From AWTP1-13 sp963820375 (lineage in GTDB: Bacteria > Pseudomonadota > Alphaproteobacteria > Rhizobiales > Hyphomicrobiaceae): a stretch of 64,000 bases of DNA. The stretch spans positions 203,930-267,929 of the forward strand of contig CAWFZX010000029.1 in NCBI GenBank assembly GCA_963820375.1. Reading direction: 5' to 3'. A program made the translations under genes and the position numbers. Shown piece by piece: positions 1-10,974 of this stretch (within the stretch, counting starts at the first letter, position 1; the number at the start of each line of letters is the position of its first letter). A model generated the notes under the pieces. That model was not told the DNA's origin, did no database searches, and saw only the letters and a list, made by a program, of their open reading frames with translations.

Positions 1-2
1 CG

Positions 3-89
3 GGCGCCTGGGACATGCAGAAGTTCATGTACGTCGAAGCGCAGGCAGCACAGTCTTGTCTGACACACCACAATGCCTATCTGCGCTGA
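3..89 (+). CDS. C-terminal end of an unidentified upstream protein
   Basis: An open frame enters from the left edge and closes with TGA at 87-89, giving about 28 residues ending in HHNAYLR. The stop lies 18 bases before the korA start, so the gene was probably cotranscribed with korAB. Too little is visible to name the product; an accessory subunit or oxidoreductase of the korAB operon is a guess from position only. Confidence 0.4.
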   Translation, partial: GAWDMQKFMYVEAQAAQSCLTHHNAYLR

Positions 90-107
90 AGGAGAGCTCG
101 ACCTGCG

Positions 108-1928
108 ATGAGCGGCATCAACGATTTTGTGGTGAAATTTGCCACCGTCAACGGTTCGGGATCGGCTAGCGCCAACACGATCTTCGCCAAGACCCTGTTC
201 CGCATGGGCCTGGCGGTGAGCCCGAAGAACATCTTCCCGTCCAATATCCAGGGACTGCCGACCTGGTATGAGGTACGCATATCCGATGCGGGCTACATCG
301 CCCGGCGCGACGGCATCGACCTGATGGTGGCCATGAATCCGCAGACCTTCAAGGAAGATCTGGCCGAGGTCGTGCCTGGCGGCTGGCTGTTTTATGATTC
401 GACCCTGCCTCGCGTCTGGCCGCGCGATGACATCAATGTGCTCGGCATCCCCATCGCCGAATTGTGCGCGCAGAAGTGGAGCGACCCGCGCCAACGCCAG
501 CTGTTCAAGAACATGGTCTACGTCGGTGCCCTGACCGCACTTCTGGATATCGACATCGCCGTGCTCAAGACCGCTGTGGTCGACCAGCTCAAGGGCAAAG
601 AGAAGCTGGTGACAGCCAACATGGAGGCGGTCGCTCTCGGCCGTGATTTTGCCGGCCAGAATTTTCAGTGTCCGCTGCCGATTCGCGTGCGCGCCGCGGA
701 ATGCTCCAAGGGCAAGATCATGGTCTCGGGCAACGACGCGGCGGGCCTCGGTGCCGTCTACGCCGGCGCCACCGTGTGCGCCTGGTACCCGATCACACCA
801 TCAACGTCGCTGGCCGAAGCCTACGAAAAATATGCCCGGCGCCTGCGCGTCACCAACGAGGGTAAGCGCCTTTATGGCATCGTGCAGGCCGAAGATGAAC
901 TGGCCGCCATCGGCATCGCCATCGGCGGCGGTTGGAACGGCGCGCGCTCCTTCACGGCCACCTCCGGACCCGGCATTTCGCTGATGAGCGAATTTTTGGG
1001 CCTCGCCTATTTTGCCGAGGTGCCGGTGGTGCTGTTCAACATCCAGCGCGGCGGCCCTTCCACCGGCATGCCGACGCGTACGCAGCAATCCGACATCCTC
1101 TCGTGCGCCTACGCCTCGCACGGCGACACCAAGCAGGTGCTATTGTTCCCGGCCAACCCAAGCGAATGTTTCTCCATGGGCGCTGAGGCCTTCGACCTCG
1201 CCGAGCGGCTGCAGACGCCGGTGATCGTCATGTCCGACCTCGATATCGGCATGAACGACTGGGTCACGGAACCGCTCGCCTGGGACGACACGCACGTGCA
1301 CGACCGCGGCAAGGTGCTGGACGCGGCCGCCCTCGATGCTTTCAAGGACCTGAAAGGACGCGACTGGGGCCGCTACCAGGACGTTGACGGTGATGCGATC
1401 CCGTACCGCACCTTACCCGGCACCCATCCCACCAAGGGTGCCTTTTTCACACGCGGCACGTCGCATGACGAGAATGCGCGCTATACCGAGGATGGGCGCA
1501 TCCACGCTCGCATCCTGGATCGCATTCGCCGCAAGTTTGATACCGCGGCAACGCTGGTGCCGAAACCGGAAATCACCATTCGGGACAAGAACGCCAAATC
1601 GGGCATCCTCTACTTCGGTGCTAACCGACCGGCCGTGCACGAGGCGCTCGACCTATTGGAACGCGATGGCATCAAAATCAACGCGCTGCGCATCAAGGCG
1701 TTTCCCTTCACCAAGGAGATCGCCGCCTTTTGCGCAGAGCATGACACGCTGTTTGTCGTCGAGCAAAACCGCGATGCGCAGATGCGCTCGCTGCTGATGA
1801 CGGAAATCGATGTGCCGGGTGGCAAGCTGATCCGTACGCTCAGCTACGATGGAATGCCGATGACGGCCAGCTTTGTGCGCGGCGCCGTACTGAAGGAATT
1901 GCGGCCCGCCAAGGCGGCGGCGGAGTAA
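108..1928 (+). CDS. korA: 2-oxoacid:ferredoxin oxidoreductase, fused gamma-alpha subunit
   Basis: This 606-residue protein is the alpha subunit of a two-subunit 2-oxoacid:ferredoxin oxidoreductase, which decarboxylates a 2-oxoacid (probably 2-oxoglutarate) to its acyl-CoA and passes electrons to ferredoxin. Residues about 1-185 form the gamma domain (NGSGSASAN near the start). Residues about 205-600 form the alpha/pyrimidine-binding domain, with YPITPST at 227-233, an EDE acid patch near 261 and TSGPG near 285. The gamma-alpha fusion is the usual bacterial KorA arrangement. The ATG follows a GGAGAG-type ribosome site, and korB starts 8 bases after the stop. The family is clear; substrate choice between 2-oxoglutarate and other 2-oxoacids is inferred. 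Confidence 0.88.
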   Translation: MSGINDFVVKFATVNGSGSASANTIFAKTLFRMGLAVSPKNIFPSNIQGLPTWYEVRISDAGYIARRDGIDLMVAMNPQTFKEDLAEVVPGGWLFYDSTLPRVWPRDDINVLGIPIAELCAQKWSDPRQRQLFKNMVYVGALTALLDIDIAVLKTAVVDQLKGKEKLVTANMEAVALGRDFAGQNFQCPLPIRVRAAECSKGKIMVSGNDAAGLGAVYAGATVCAWYPITPSTSLAEAYEKYARRLRVTNEGKRLYGIVQAEDELAAIGIAIGGGWNGARSFTATSGPGISLMSEFLGLAYFAEVPVVLFNIQRGGPSTGMPTRTQQSDILSCAYASHGDTKQVLLFPANPSECFSMGAEAFDLAERLQTPVIVMSDLDIGMNDWVTEPLAWDDTHVHDRGKVLDAAALDAFKDLKGRDWGRYQDVDGDAIPYRTLPGTHPTKGAFFTRGTSHDENARYTEDGRIHARILDRIRRKFDTAATLVPKPEITIRDKNAKSGILYFGANRPAVHEALDLLERDGIKINALRIKAFPFTKEIAAFCAEHDTLFVVEQNRDAQMRSLLMTEIDVPGGKLIRTLSYDGMPMTASFVRGAVLKELRPAKAAAE

Positions 1929-1936
1929 GGACACGC

Positions 1937-2995
1937 ATGAGCTACATCGTCAAACCCTCTGCGCACCATCCCGCCCTGCCAAAAAACGCGCTTGGCCTTA
2001 CGCGGCGCGATTACGAGGGCACCATGTCCACGCTGTGTGCGGGTTGCGGCCACAACTCGATCACGGCGGCCCTAATCGAAGCCTGCTTCGAGATGGATCT
2101 GCCAGCGCACCGTATTGCCAAGGTGTCCGGCATCGGCTGCTCATCCAAGGCGCCAACCTATTTCCTGTCGCGCAGCCACGGTTTCAATTCTGTACACGGA
2201 CGAATGCCTTCGATCACGACCGGTGCCGCGATCGCCAATCGTGACCTTGTCTACATCGGTGTTTCCGGCGACGGCGATACGGCTTCGATCGGTCTCGGTC
2301 AATTCTGCCATGCCATCAGGCGTCGTTTGAACATGGCCTACATCGTCATGAACAATGGCTGCTACGGCCTCACCAAGGGGCAGTTTTCGGCGACTAACGA
2401 CAAGACCTCACCTTCCAAGAAGGGGGAAGCCAATCCATTCGAGGCGATCGATCTTTGTCAGCTGGCGATCCAGCTGGGTGCCGGCTTCGTCGCCCGCTCG
2501 TTCTCGGGCGACAAGAACCAGCTGATCCCGCTGATCAAGGCTGCCATCAGCTATAAAGGTTTCGCCTTCCTCGATGTCGTCAGTCCCTGCGTCACCTTCA
2601 ACAATCACCCGGCATCGACCAAGAGTTTCGATTATGTGCGCGCCCACAACATGGCGTCGGAAAACCAGCTTGACTATGTCGAGCCCAAGCAGGAAATCAC
2701 CGTGGAGTATGCCGAGGGCAGTTCGGCTGCCATCGCGCTGCACGACGGCTCGCGGCTGGTGCTACACAAGCTCGATGCCGGTCATGATCCTCGGGACGCC
2801 GACGGCGCCATCATGGTGATCCGCCGCAATGACAAACAGGGCCGGATCGCCACCGGGCTGCTCTATGTCGATGAGAGCCAACAGGACATGCACGACGTGC
2901 TTGTCTCCACCGAGCAGCCTCTCAACCAAGTGCCGATGTCACAGCTCTGCCCCGGCGCAACCGCTCTAGACGCTATCAATGCACGACTGCGGTGA
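1937..2995 (+). CDS. korB: 2-oxoacid:ferredoxin oxidoreductase, beta subunit
   Basis: This 352-residue subunit binds thiamine pyrophosphate and an iron-sulfur cluster and pairs with the preceding gamma-alpha subunit. The N-terminal CAGCGH motif (about residues 34-39) supplies cluster cysteines, and the TPP signature GDGD (about 112) continues to NNGCYG (about 138). An upstream GTAAGGAC ribosome site supports the ATG. Its TGA overlaps the GTG start of the next gene by 4 bases, a sign of translational coupling. The C-terminal extension after about residue 270 is typical of KorB rather than of short archaeal beta subunits. Confidence 0.88.
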   Translation: MSYIVKPSAHHPALPKNALGLTRRDYEGTMSTLCAGCGHNSITAALIEACFEMDLPAHRIAKVSGIGCSSKAPTYFLSRSHGFNSVHGRMPSITTGAAIANRDLVYIGVSGDGDTASIGLGQFCHAIRRRLNMAYIVMNNGCYGLTKGQFSATNDKTSPSKKGEANPFEAIDLCQLAIQLGAGFVARSFSGDKNQLIPLIKAAISYKGFAFLDVVSPCVTFNNHPASTKSFDYVRAHNMASENQLDYVEPKQEITVEYAEGSSAAIALHDGSRLVLHKLDAGHDPRDADGAIMVIRRNDKQGRIATGLLYVDESQQDMHDVLVSTEQPLNQVPMSQLCPGATALDAINARLR

Positions 2996-3873
2996 TCAGT
3001 GCGCAACGTTTGCCCTGCCAGCAGGGCGGTGACGGGCCAATGCTCGATGCCGAGACGGCCGCGCCGCCGCCCTGGGGAGCGTATCCGCCGAGCCTGCCGG
3101 CGCACGCACTGATACAGGCCTCGCGCAACAGCTTGCTGGGACGCGGTCTGTTGCGCAAGCGGCTGGCGCAGCTGTTCTCGCTGCTCCACTCGGGACCGGT
3201 CGATGCGTGGCTGTGGGGCCAGAAGGTCCGCCTCTTCCCCGACAACAACGTCTGCGAGCGCAAGGCGCTGCTGCGACCCGACCGGATGGATCGCCACGAG
3301 CTTGCCTTTCTGCGCGCGCAGATGCGCCGACCTCGGCCGGTGTTTGTCGACGTGGGCGCCAATGCCGGCCTGTACAGCCTCTACGCCGCGCTGCACATGC
3401 GAGAAGGTGGGCGCATCTTGGCGATCGAACCCGACGCGGCGATCCTGTCGCGCTTCGAATTCAATCTGCGGCTTGCCGCCGTAAACCGCACCAGCATCGC
3501 CGTTGCCGCGGCCTGCGTCGCCGTCGGCGATCACAACGGCGAGGCGTTGCTTGCAACGCATGGGGACGAGGGATCGCGGTCGCTGCGGGCTGGCGTCGGC
3601 CGTCCCGTGAAGCTCAGACGCTTGGCTGGTCTGCTCGATGAGCATGCGATCAGCAAGATCACTGTCATGAAAATCGACGTCGAAGGCTATGAAGATCGCG
3701 TGTTGCCGCCCTACCTGGCAGAGGTCGGGGAGCATCGCTGGCCGCATGCCATCATCATCGAACATGTCTATCGCGCGAGCTGGACCATAGACTGTGTGGC
3801 GCTGTGCCAGAGCAGCGGCTATCGCGTCTGCGCCGTCACCAGGAACAACACCCTGCTTGAGCGCGCCGGCTGA
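2992..3873 (+). CDS. FkbM-family SAM-dependent methyltransferase
   Basis: The protein has 293 residues with the FkbM methyltransferase signature: SAM-binding VDVGANAGLYS at about 119-129 followed by an acidic IEPD loop, and the late motif MKIDVEGYE near 226. Family members O-methylate sugars or small molecules; the substrate here is unknown. The start used is GTG, whose bases overlap the korB stop. An internal ATG at residue 17 is an alternative start. Cotranscription with korAB is likely from the overlap, but no functional link is evident. Confidence 0.78.
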   Translation: MISAQRLPCQQGGDGPMLDAETAAPPPWGAYPPSLPAHALIQASRNSLLGRGLLRKRLAQLFSLLHSGPVDAWLWGQKVRLFPDNNVCERKALLRPDRMDRHELAFLRAQMRRPRPVFVDVGANAGLYSLYAALHMREGGRILAIEPDAAILSRFEFNLRLAAVNRTSIAVAAACVAVGDHNGEALLATHGDEGSRSLRAGVGRPVKLRRLAGLLDEHAISKITVMKIDVEGYEDRVLPPYLAEVGEHRWPHAIIIEHVYRASWTIDCVALCQSSGYRVCAVTRNNTLLERAG

Positions 3874-4010
3874 CCTTCTGGCGGTTATTCTGGTGCTGAC
3901 GGCGGCACAGACGTGCTAGGCTCTGAGCCGTTCTGCCGGCCTGCAACACCGATAACGCATGGCCGCGGACGTTGGAGATTTCGAGGCTTTTTTTTCCAGG
4001 CGAGGCGAAC

Positions 4011-4997
4011 TTGGCAGGCATCATTTCACGGCGCACCTTCTCGCAAGGCATCGCCGCAATCGCGTCCTCGGCGCTGGCCCAGCCTGCTGGTGCACAGTCA
4101 GGCTATCCAGCAGGGTTGACGGTCAAGTTCGTCGTGGGTTTTCCGGCGGGAGGTGCACAGGACATCGTCGGCCGGGTGATCGCCGACCGGCTCGGGCAAA
4201 TGTGGAAGGTGCCTACGGTGGTCGAGAACATTGCCGGCGCGGGTGGCAATCTCGGCATGGACCGGGTGGCCAAAGGGCCGGCGGACGGCAGCCAAATTTG
4301 CATTGTGCCGCCGGGCATCGCCACCAACCAGTTTCTCTATCCCCGGGTGCCGTTTGATCCCGAAAAAGACTTTATCCTGCTTGGGCACGTCGCCAGTGTT
4401 CCGAACCTGCTCTGCGTTCGCAAGGATTTGCCGGTCAACAGCGTGAGCGAGCTCATCGCCCATGCCAAGGCCAATCCCGGAAAGCTCAATTATGCCTCCT
4501 CGGGCATCGGCACCACCGTCCACCTGTCTGCCGAGCTGTTCAAACGGATGGCTGGCGTCGACATGGTGCATGTTGCCTATCGCGGCAGCGCACCTGCCCT
4601 CAATGATCTGGTGGGCCAGAACGTCGATCTGATGTTCGACAACATTACCTCGATCATCGGGCAAGCGCGTGCCGGTGCGGTCAAACCGCTCGGCATTACC
4701 TTGCCAAGGCGATCAAGCCTCGCACCCGACTATCCGCCGATCGCCGACACCGTCCCGGGCTACGACACCACCTCCTGGACCGGGGTGGCGGTGCGGGCGG
4801 GGACGCCGGCGGCCATCTGCGATAAGATCGAAGCGGATACCAAAATCATCTGCCAAGATCCGATTTTGAAGGAGCGGCTCGCTGCCCTGGTCGCTGAGCC
4901 GGTGGGGAGCGGTGCTGCCGATTTTGGCACCTACGTCGCCGCGGAGCGGGCGAAATGGGGCAAACTGATCACCGAACTCAAGCTGCGCGTTGAATAG
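4011..4997 (+). CDS. Bug/TctC-type solute-binding protein with Tat-like signal
   Basis: This is a periplasmic binding protein of the Bug (tripartite tricarboxylate transporter receptor) family, recognised by VKFVVGFPAGGAQDIVGR, VENIAGAGGN and the later YASSGIGTT segment. From TTG at 4011 it has 328 residues. That TTG has a good GGCGAGG ribosome site and places SRRTFSQG, a twin-arginine motif, near the N-terminus; an in-frame TTG at 3972 would add 13 residues without improving the signal. The cleavage region is around AQPAGAQS. No TctA/TctB membrane genes are adjacent, so this is an orphan receptor, as is common for the family. Confidence 0.83.
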   Translation: MAGIISRRTFSQGIAAIASSALAQPAGAQSGYPAGLTVKFVVGFPAGGAQDIVGRVIADRLGQMWKVPTVVENIAGAGGNLGMDRVAKGPADGSQICIVPPGIATNQFLYPRVPFDPEKDFILLGHVASVPNLLCVRKDLPVNSVSELIAHAKANPGKLNYASSGIGTTVHLSAELFKRMAGVDMVHVAYRGSAPALNDLVGQNVDLMFDNITSIIGQARAGAVKPLGITLPRRSSLAPDYPPIADTVPGYDTTSWTGVAVRAGTPAAICDKIEADTKIICQDPILKERLAALVAEPVGSGAADFGTYVAAERAKWGKLITELKLRVE

Positions 4998-5205
4998 GGG
5001 CCGCGGCGGCTGCCCCGGTTGAACAGGCGGTGGGCAGGATTGCTGCGCCTTTGCTGCCGCTTCCACCACCGCCGATGACGCGCACCATCCGCCGTGCGCC
5101 AACCCGCCGCTGCCCACGGCGTTTCACGGCAAGCGAGAGAGCCCGTCGTGCCAGGCTTGTGCGAGCTCGGCCACCTTGCCAGCCCGCAGCGTGGCGAGTG
5201 CCGTT

Positions 5206-6462
5206 TCAGCCCTCGGCGTTTTGCGCGCGGCGGCTCGGGTCGTAGGCTTCGCTCTCGCGATATCTGCGCTGCAGATCGGTGACATAATCGCGCACGATCG
5301 GCACGGCATCGCGCTTATGGGCAAGCTGCATGTGAAAGACGAGCTGGCTGCCGGTGCGGAACATCATCTCCGCGCTGATCAGATAGAACTCCCACATGCG
5401 GCAAAAGCGCTCGTCGTACATCCGCGCGATCCTGGCACGGTTGGCCTCGAAGCGCCGGCACCAATGATTGAGCGTCTTGGCATAGTGGAGCCGCAGGAAT
5501 TCCAGGTCCGTCACCCACAGGCTTTCCTGCTCGACGGCGGTGAAGACTTCGGAAAGCGCTGGCGAATAGGCCCCGGGGAAAATGTACTTCCGGAGCCAGG
5601 GACTGGCGGTGCCAGGCGGACTCATATGGCCGATGGAGTGCAACAGCATGACGCCGCCCGGATCCAATAGGGCACGCACCTGCGCAAAGAATTCGCGGTA
5701 GTGGAGCACACCGACATGCTCGAACATGCCAACCGACACGATGCGATCGAATTGCTCGGTCAGCTCACGATAGTCGCGCAACTCGAAGCGTACCCTGTCG
5801 CCGAGCCCGGCTTGCCGCGCCTTATCGTTGGCGAGCACGTACTGCTCTCTCGACAGGGTAACGCCAGTGACGTCGACATCCTCCAGGCGCGCAAGGTAGA
5901 GGGCAAGGTCACCCCAGCCGCTGCCGATGTCGAGCACCCTCAGTCCAGGCTTGAGATTGAGCTTGGCGGCTAGCAGCCGCAATTTGTTGTGCTGTGCCTG
6001 CTCGAGGCTGTCGTTGTCACTGAGGAAATAGGCGCAGGAGTACTGCATGCCCTGATCGAGGAACAGCCGATAGAAATCATTGCCCAGATCGTAGTGGTGG
6101 GCGACGTTCTTTTGCGCCGTGCCGATCGGATTGGCCTGTTGGAAGCGTCGCAGCCCACGCGAAATGCGTCGCAGCATGCTCTGCAACGGATAGGCGCCAA
6201 GCGCCAGTCAATTCACGGAAAACAGGGTGAGGAAATCGCGTAGCGTCGAATTTTCAAAACTGAGGCGGCCATCCATGTAGGCTTCGCCGGCATGCAGTTC
6301 GGGATTGAAGAAGAGTTTGCGATAAAGACTTCTGTCGCTGAGACGCATGGTAACGCTCGGCCCAGGCCCACCGGCGAAGACGTGCACGTTACCGTCGGCA
6401 TCGATGACCTTGAGCGTCCCCTTGCGCACGAACGACTTGAGCATGTGCGACAATGGAAACAT
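5206..6462 (-). pseudogene. cfa: Cyclopropane-fatty-acyl-phospholipid synthase interrupted by in-frame TGA
   Basis: The reading frame from ATG 6462 (GAAGGAG ribosome site) to 5206 would give about 417 residues, the normal length for a cyclopropane-fatty-acid synthase, but TGA at 6208-6210 interrupts it. The first part (84 residues) carries the usual N-terminal region. The second part resumes in the same frame with HHYDLGNDFY, the SAM-binding VLDIGSGWGDLALYL, and a C-terminal region through about residue 417. This enzyme would add a methylene bridge to unsaturated phospholipid acyl chains at the membrane. No base has to be inserted or removed to join the halves. The downstream part could be made separately from TTG 6186 or another internal start, but would lack the N-terminal domain. 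A sequencing error is possible. Confidence 0.82.
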
Positions 6463-6637
6463 GTTCGCTCCTTCGCTGCTCTCGGCCGGCACCTAGCCCA
6501 GGCCGGCAAGGCGGACAATCGCCGTTGGCGTCGGCCCGGCCCTGTCACATCCCGGCACGCACCTTGCTCAGGCTTGCGCGCCGGCCCGGCATGGCCTACC
6601 AACGCCCGCGAACCCATCTTGCCAGCGGTACGCTATC

Positions 6638-7321
6638 ATGACTTATGCCTTCACACCCGTTCCCCTACCGACGCTGCCTATTCAAGGCGCGGACAAACTT
6701 TTTCCTATCCACCGAATTTATTGTGTCGGGCGCAACTACGCCGATCATGCCGTCGAAATGGGGCATGATCCCAACAAGGAGCCACCCTTCTTTTTTCAAA
6801 AGAACGCGGATAACGTCACAACCGACGGCAGGTTTCCCTATCCGAGCGCCAGCACGGACGTGCACTTCGAGATCGAGCTGGTGGTGGCACTCAAATCCGG
6901 CGGCGTGGACATCAAGGCGGCCGAGGCCATGCAGCACGTGTTCGGCTACGCCGTCGGCATCGACATGACGCGGCGCGATCTGCAGGCCGAGGCCAAGAAG
7001 CTGCAACGCCCGTGGGAAGTCGGCAAGGCGTTCGAACATTCCGCCCCCTGCTCGCCGCTGGTGGTGGCGCAGCACGTGGAGACACCGATTAAGGGTGCGA
7101 TCTGGCTCGACGTCAATGGCGCGCGCCGGCAGACCGGCAACCTCAACCAGATGATCTGGGACATTCCACACCAGATCGCCTTTCTATCCGGGCTATTCGA
7201 ACTTCGGGCCGGGGATCTGATCTTCACCGGTACGCCCGCCGGGGTCGGCGCCATCAACAAGGGCGACCGCATGCACGGCCACATCGACGGCATCGGCGAT
7301 CTGCAAGTGGCCGTCGTCTAG
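6638..7321 (+). CDS. Fumarylacetoacetate hydrolase family protein
   Basis: The 227-residue protein is a small FAH-fold enzyme. YCVGRNYADHAVEMG lies near residue 29, the metal-binding E-x-E is in VHFEIELVVAL near residue 70, an aspartate follows in GYAVGIDMTRRD, and the characteristic TGTPAGVG is near the C-terminus. Relatives of this size hydrolyse acylpyruvates or 2-oxo acids of aromatic degradation, often fumarylpyruvate or acylpyruvate; the substrate cannot be decided. It stands alone, divergent from the interrupted cfa gene. Confidence 0.85.
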   Translation: MTYAFTPVPLPTLPIQGADKLFPIHRIYCVGRNYADHAVEMGHDPNKEPPFFFQKNADNVTTDGRFPYPSASTDVHFEIELVVALKSGGVDIKAAEAMQHVFGYAVGIDMTRRDLQAEAKKLQRPWEVGKAFEHSAPCSPLVVAQHVETPIKGAIWLDVNGARRQTGNLNQMIWDIPHQIAFLSGLFELRAGDLIFTGTPAGVGAINKGDRMHGHIDGIGDLQVAVV

Positions 7322-7404
7322 GGCCTGCACTCTCGGCCAGGCAGACTGAGATAAAAAACCGCAGGTTCGCACTTGCCGGCACCAAGGGGCTACCGGGCCC
7401 GATG

Positions 7405-8475
7405 TCAGGCTAAAGTCAGCACTTGCCCGGGCCGCACCGCGGCAAAGCGGTCCTCCGGCCAGCCGCGATTGGCGAGCGCGAGGGAAAGACGTTGCGGCGG
7501 CTCGTCCACCGCCTCGTTGGTGAGGCGAAAGGTTCCCCAATGATGCCCTAGGGCTCTTTGCGCTCCACACAAGTCGAATGCCTGCACTGCTTCTTCCGGG
7601 TTCATGTGATTGTTGCGCATGATCCAGCGTGGCTCGTAGGCGCCGATCGGCAGCAACGCCAGTGCCAGCCGCGAATGCCGCTGGCGCACGCGGCGGAAGG
7701 TGGCTCCATCGCCGTAGCCGCTGTCGCCCACGCAATAGATTTTCTGCCCTGCGCTCTCCAGCACGAAGCTCGCCCATAAGGCGTGCCGCCGATCGTTGGC
7801 GCCGCGTGCCGACCAGTGCAGCGTCGGCTCGACATGCAGCCTGACCCCGCTGTCGAGATCGAGCGTTGCATCCCAATCCACGGCCTGCGCCTCGAGACCA
7901 GGCACGCTGTGACGCAGAATGGTGTCGTTGCCGAGCGGAGCCACGATACGTGGCCGAAATCTCTGCCAAAGGGCGCCGAGGGTCGCCACGTCCATATGGT
8001 CGTAGTGATTGTGCGTGATCAGCACGACGTCAATGTTCGGCAGCGCGGCCAAATCAATGCCGGGCGCATTCACCCGCCTGGGCCCGACGAATGACAGGGG
8101 GCTCGCCCGCTCGGCCCAAACCGGATCGATGAGAATGTTCAGGCCCCGCGTCTGGATCAAGAACGAAGCGTGGCCGACGTGGGTGATGCGCGCGCCCTCG
8201 GCAGCAAAGCGGGACAACGGCCGACTGGGTGGGAACGGGCTCGGGAAGGCGTCCGGCCAGGCTACCCCACGATCGGTCAGCTGCCACTTGAGGATGGCCA
8301 GCTGGTTCTTTGGTTTGAGCCCGCCCGGATTAAAGAACAGCGTACCGTCGAAATGATCGGAAACCGGGCCGCTGTAGTAGGCATTGCTGCGGCTCGGCGC
8401 CAGCAGTGCCCAGCTGCCGGCTGCTGCCGCCGAAGCGGCCCCTAGCAGTTGCATCATGCGGCGGCGGCTTGGCAT
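7405..8475 (-). CDS. MBL-fold metallo-hydrolase, NAPE-PLD/UlaG-like, exported
   Basis: The 356-residue protein has the metallo-beta-lactamase metal motif THNHYDHMD near residue 153 and the later HWGTF histidine, in the arrangement of N-acyl-phosphatidylethanolamine phospholipase-like and RomA/UlaG-type hydrolases. The ATG at 8475 is chosen over an upstream start at 8748 because GAGGAAGG stands just before it and the N-terminus becomes MPSRRRMMQLLGAAS, a twin-arginine-type signal followed by an alanine-rich hydrophobic stretch. This implies a periplasmic, membrane-associated enzyme acting on phospholipid-like amides or phosphodiesters; substrate unknown. Confidence 0.82.
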   Translation of the reverse strand: MPSRRRMMQLLGAASAAAAGSWALLAPSRSNAYYSGPVSDHFDGTLFFNPGGLKPKNQLAILKWQLTDRGVAWPDAFPSPFPPSRPLSRFAAEGARITHVGHASFLIQTRGLNILIDPVWAERASPLSFVGPRRVNAPGIDLAALPNIDVVLITHNHYDHMDVATLGALWQRFRPRIVAPLGNDTILRHSVPGLEAQAVDWDATLDLDSGVRLHVEPTLHWSARGANDRRHALWASFVLESAGQKIYCVGDSGYGDGATFRRVRQRHSRLALALLPIGAYEPRWIMRNNHMNPEEAVQAFDLCGAQRALGHHWGTFRLTNEAVDEPPQRLSLALANRGWPEDRFAAVRPGQVLTLA

Positions 8476-8744
8476 GCCAACCTTCCTCGCAGGCGGTATC
8501 CGATTGGCCTTGCTTAAAGAGGGAACTCGGCGCCGGCAAGGCCAGCGCAAACCGCAAGGGCAGCGTGGCCGATCCTGCCGCCGGCTTGCCAAGCCGCGCC
8601 ATTGCCTGCGGAAGGGACCATGAAAGGGCAGGCTTGGCCGGCAGCGTGCGCCCGGGCGCTGCCCTGTTGACGCGACCATACCCGAGCACCCGTCGGCTGG
8701 AAGGCAAGGGCGGAGGGGGCGCCAAAACGCCATGCCGCCCAACA

Positions 8745-8778
8745 GCAAGGCCGCCGGCGATCTCGCGGGCGGCCTTGC
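8745..8778 (-). terminator. Hairpin downstream of groEL
   Basis: A perfect 11-bp inverted repeat (arms 8745-8755 and 8768-8778, 12-base loop) lies 30 bases after the groEL stop. There is no clear T-run, so it may need Rho or act as an RNA 3' stabiliser. Confidence 0.6.
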
Positions 8779-8808
8779 AAAGTCGCACTCGGTTTCGCGT
8801 CCTGAGCC

Positions 8809-10443
<1,635 letters not shown>

Positions 10444-10556
10444 TGTGAGCTAACTCCTGGAACGTGAAACTAACGGCAGTTTTCGATCGCGGGACTGGCA
10501 GTCGGCGGCGCCGTAGGGGAGCCCGCTCGCCCCCACGCAATCTTTTGCCGTGCGGC

Positions 10557-10847
10557 TTACTTCTCGAGCACCCCCATGATGTCGCTCTCTTTCATGATCA
10601 AAAGCTCTTGGCCGTCGATCTTCACCTCTGTGCCGGACCATTTGCCGAACAGCACCTTGTCCTTTGGCTTAAGATCGATCGGGACGATCTTGCCGCTCTC
10701 ATCGCGTGCCCCGGGGCCGACAGCAATGATCTCACCCTGCTGCGGCTTCTCGGCAGCGGTATCGGGAATGATGATTCCGCCGGCCGTTTTGGTTTCGCTG
10801 TCGACGCGGCGCACAACTACACGGTCGTGCAGAGGACGAAACTTCAT
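10557..10847 (-). CDS. groS: Co-chaperonin GroES (Hsp10)
   Basis: The 96-residue lid of the GroEL cage starts MKFRPLHDRVVVRRV and has the mobile-loop region AGGIIIPDTAAEKPQQG. It is the first gene of the operon, preceded by a GGAGAG ribosome site, a CIRCE operator and a sigma70-type promoter, so heat-shock control by HrcA is expected. Confidence 0.98.
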   Translation of the reverse strand: MKFRPLHDRVVVRRVDSETKTAGGIIIPDTAAEKPQQGEIIAVGPGARDESGKIVPIDLKPKDKVLFGKWSGTEVKIDGQELLIMKESDIMGVLEK

Positions 10848-10906
10848 CGAAAAACTCTCTCCGTTTCAGTGGGTTAGGGTCGCGCGGAGGGACCACTTGA
10901 GGCCTG

Positions 10907-10933
10907 TTAGCACTTTAAAGGATTGAGTGCCAA
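10907..10933 (-). promoter_or_regulatory. CIRCE operator for HrcA
   Basis: Read on the minus strand the site is TTGGCACTC, nine bases, AAGTGCTAA. This matches the CIRCE consensus TTAGCACTC-N9-GAGTGCTAA except for one base in each arm. It lies 60 bases before the groES start and just downstream of the predicted promoter, the usual place for HrcA repression of groESL. Confidence 0.93.
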
Positions 10934-10945
10934 CCGGCTGCTGGG

Positions 10946-10974
10946 GACATAACCAAGATGCCCGGACCTGTCAA
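10946..10974 (-). promoter_or_regulatory. Promoter of groESL
   Basis: On the minus strand a perfect TTGACA (10969-10974) is followed after 17 bases by TATGTC (10946-10951). Transcription would start around 10939, so the CIRCE repeat occupies the first transcribed bases. Confidence 0.75.

Noticed and set aside
2863..3765. 300-codon open frame on the minus strand
   Set aside because: Antisense to the FkbM methyltransferase gene; no family features.
6208..6210. Selenocysteine codon in the cfa gene
   Set aside because: The site is not a conserved Cys/Sec position of the family as far as known, and no SECIS-type hairpin was evident after the TGA.
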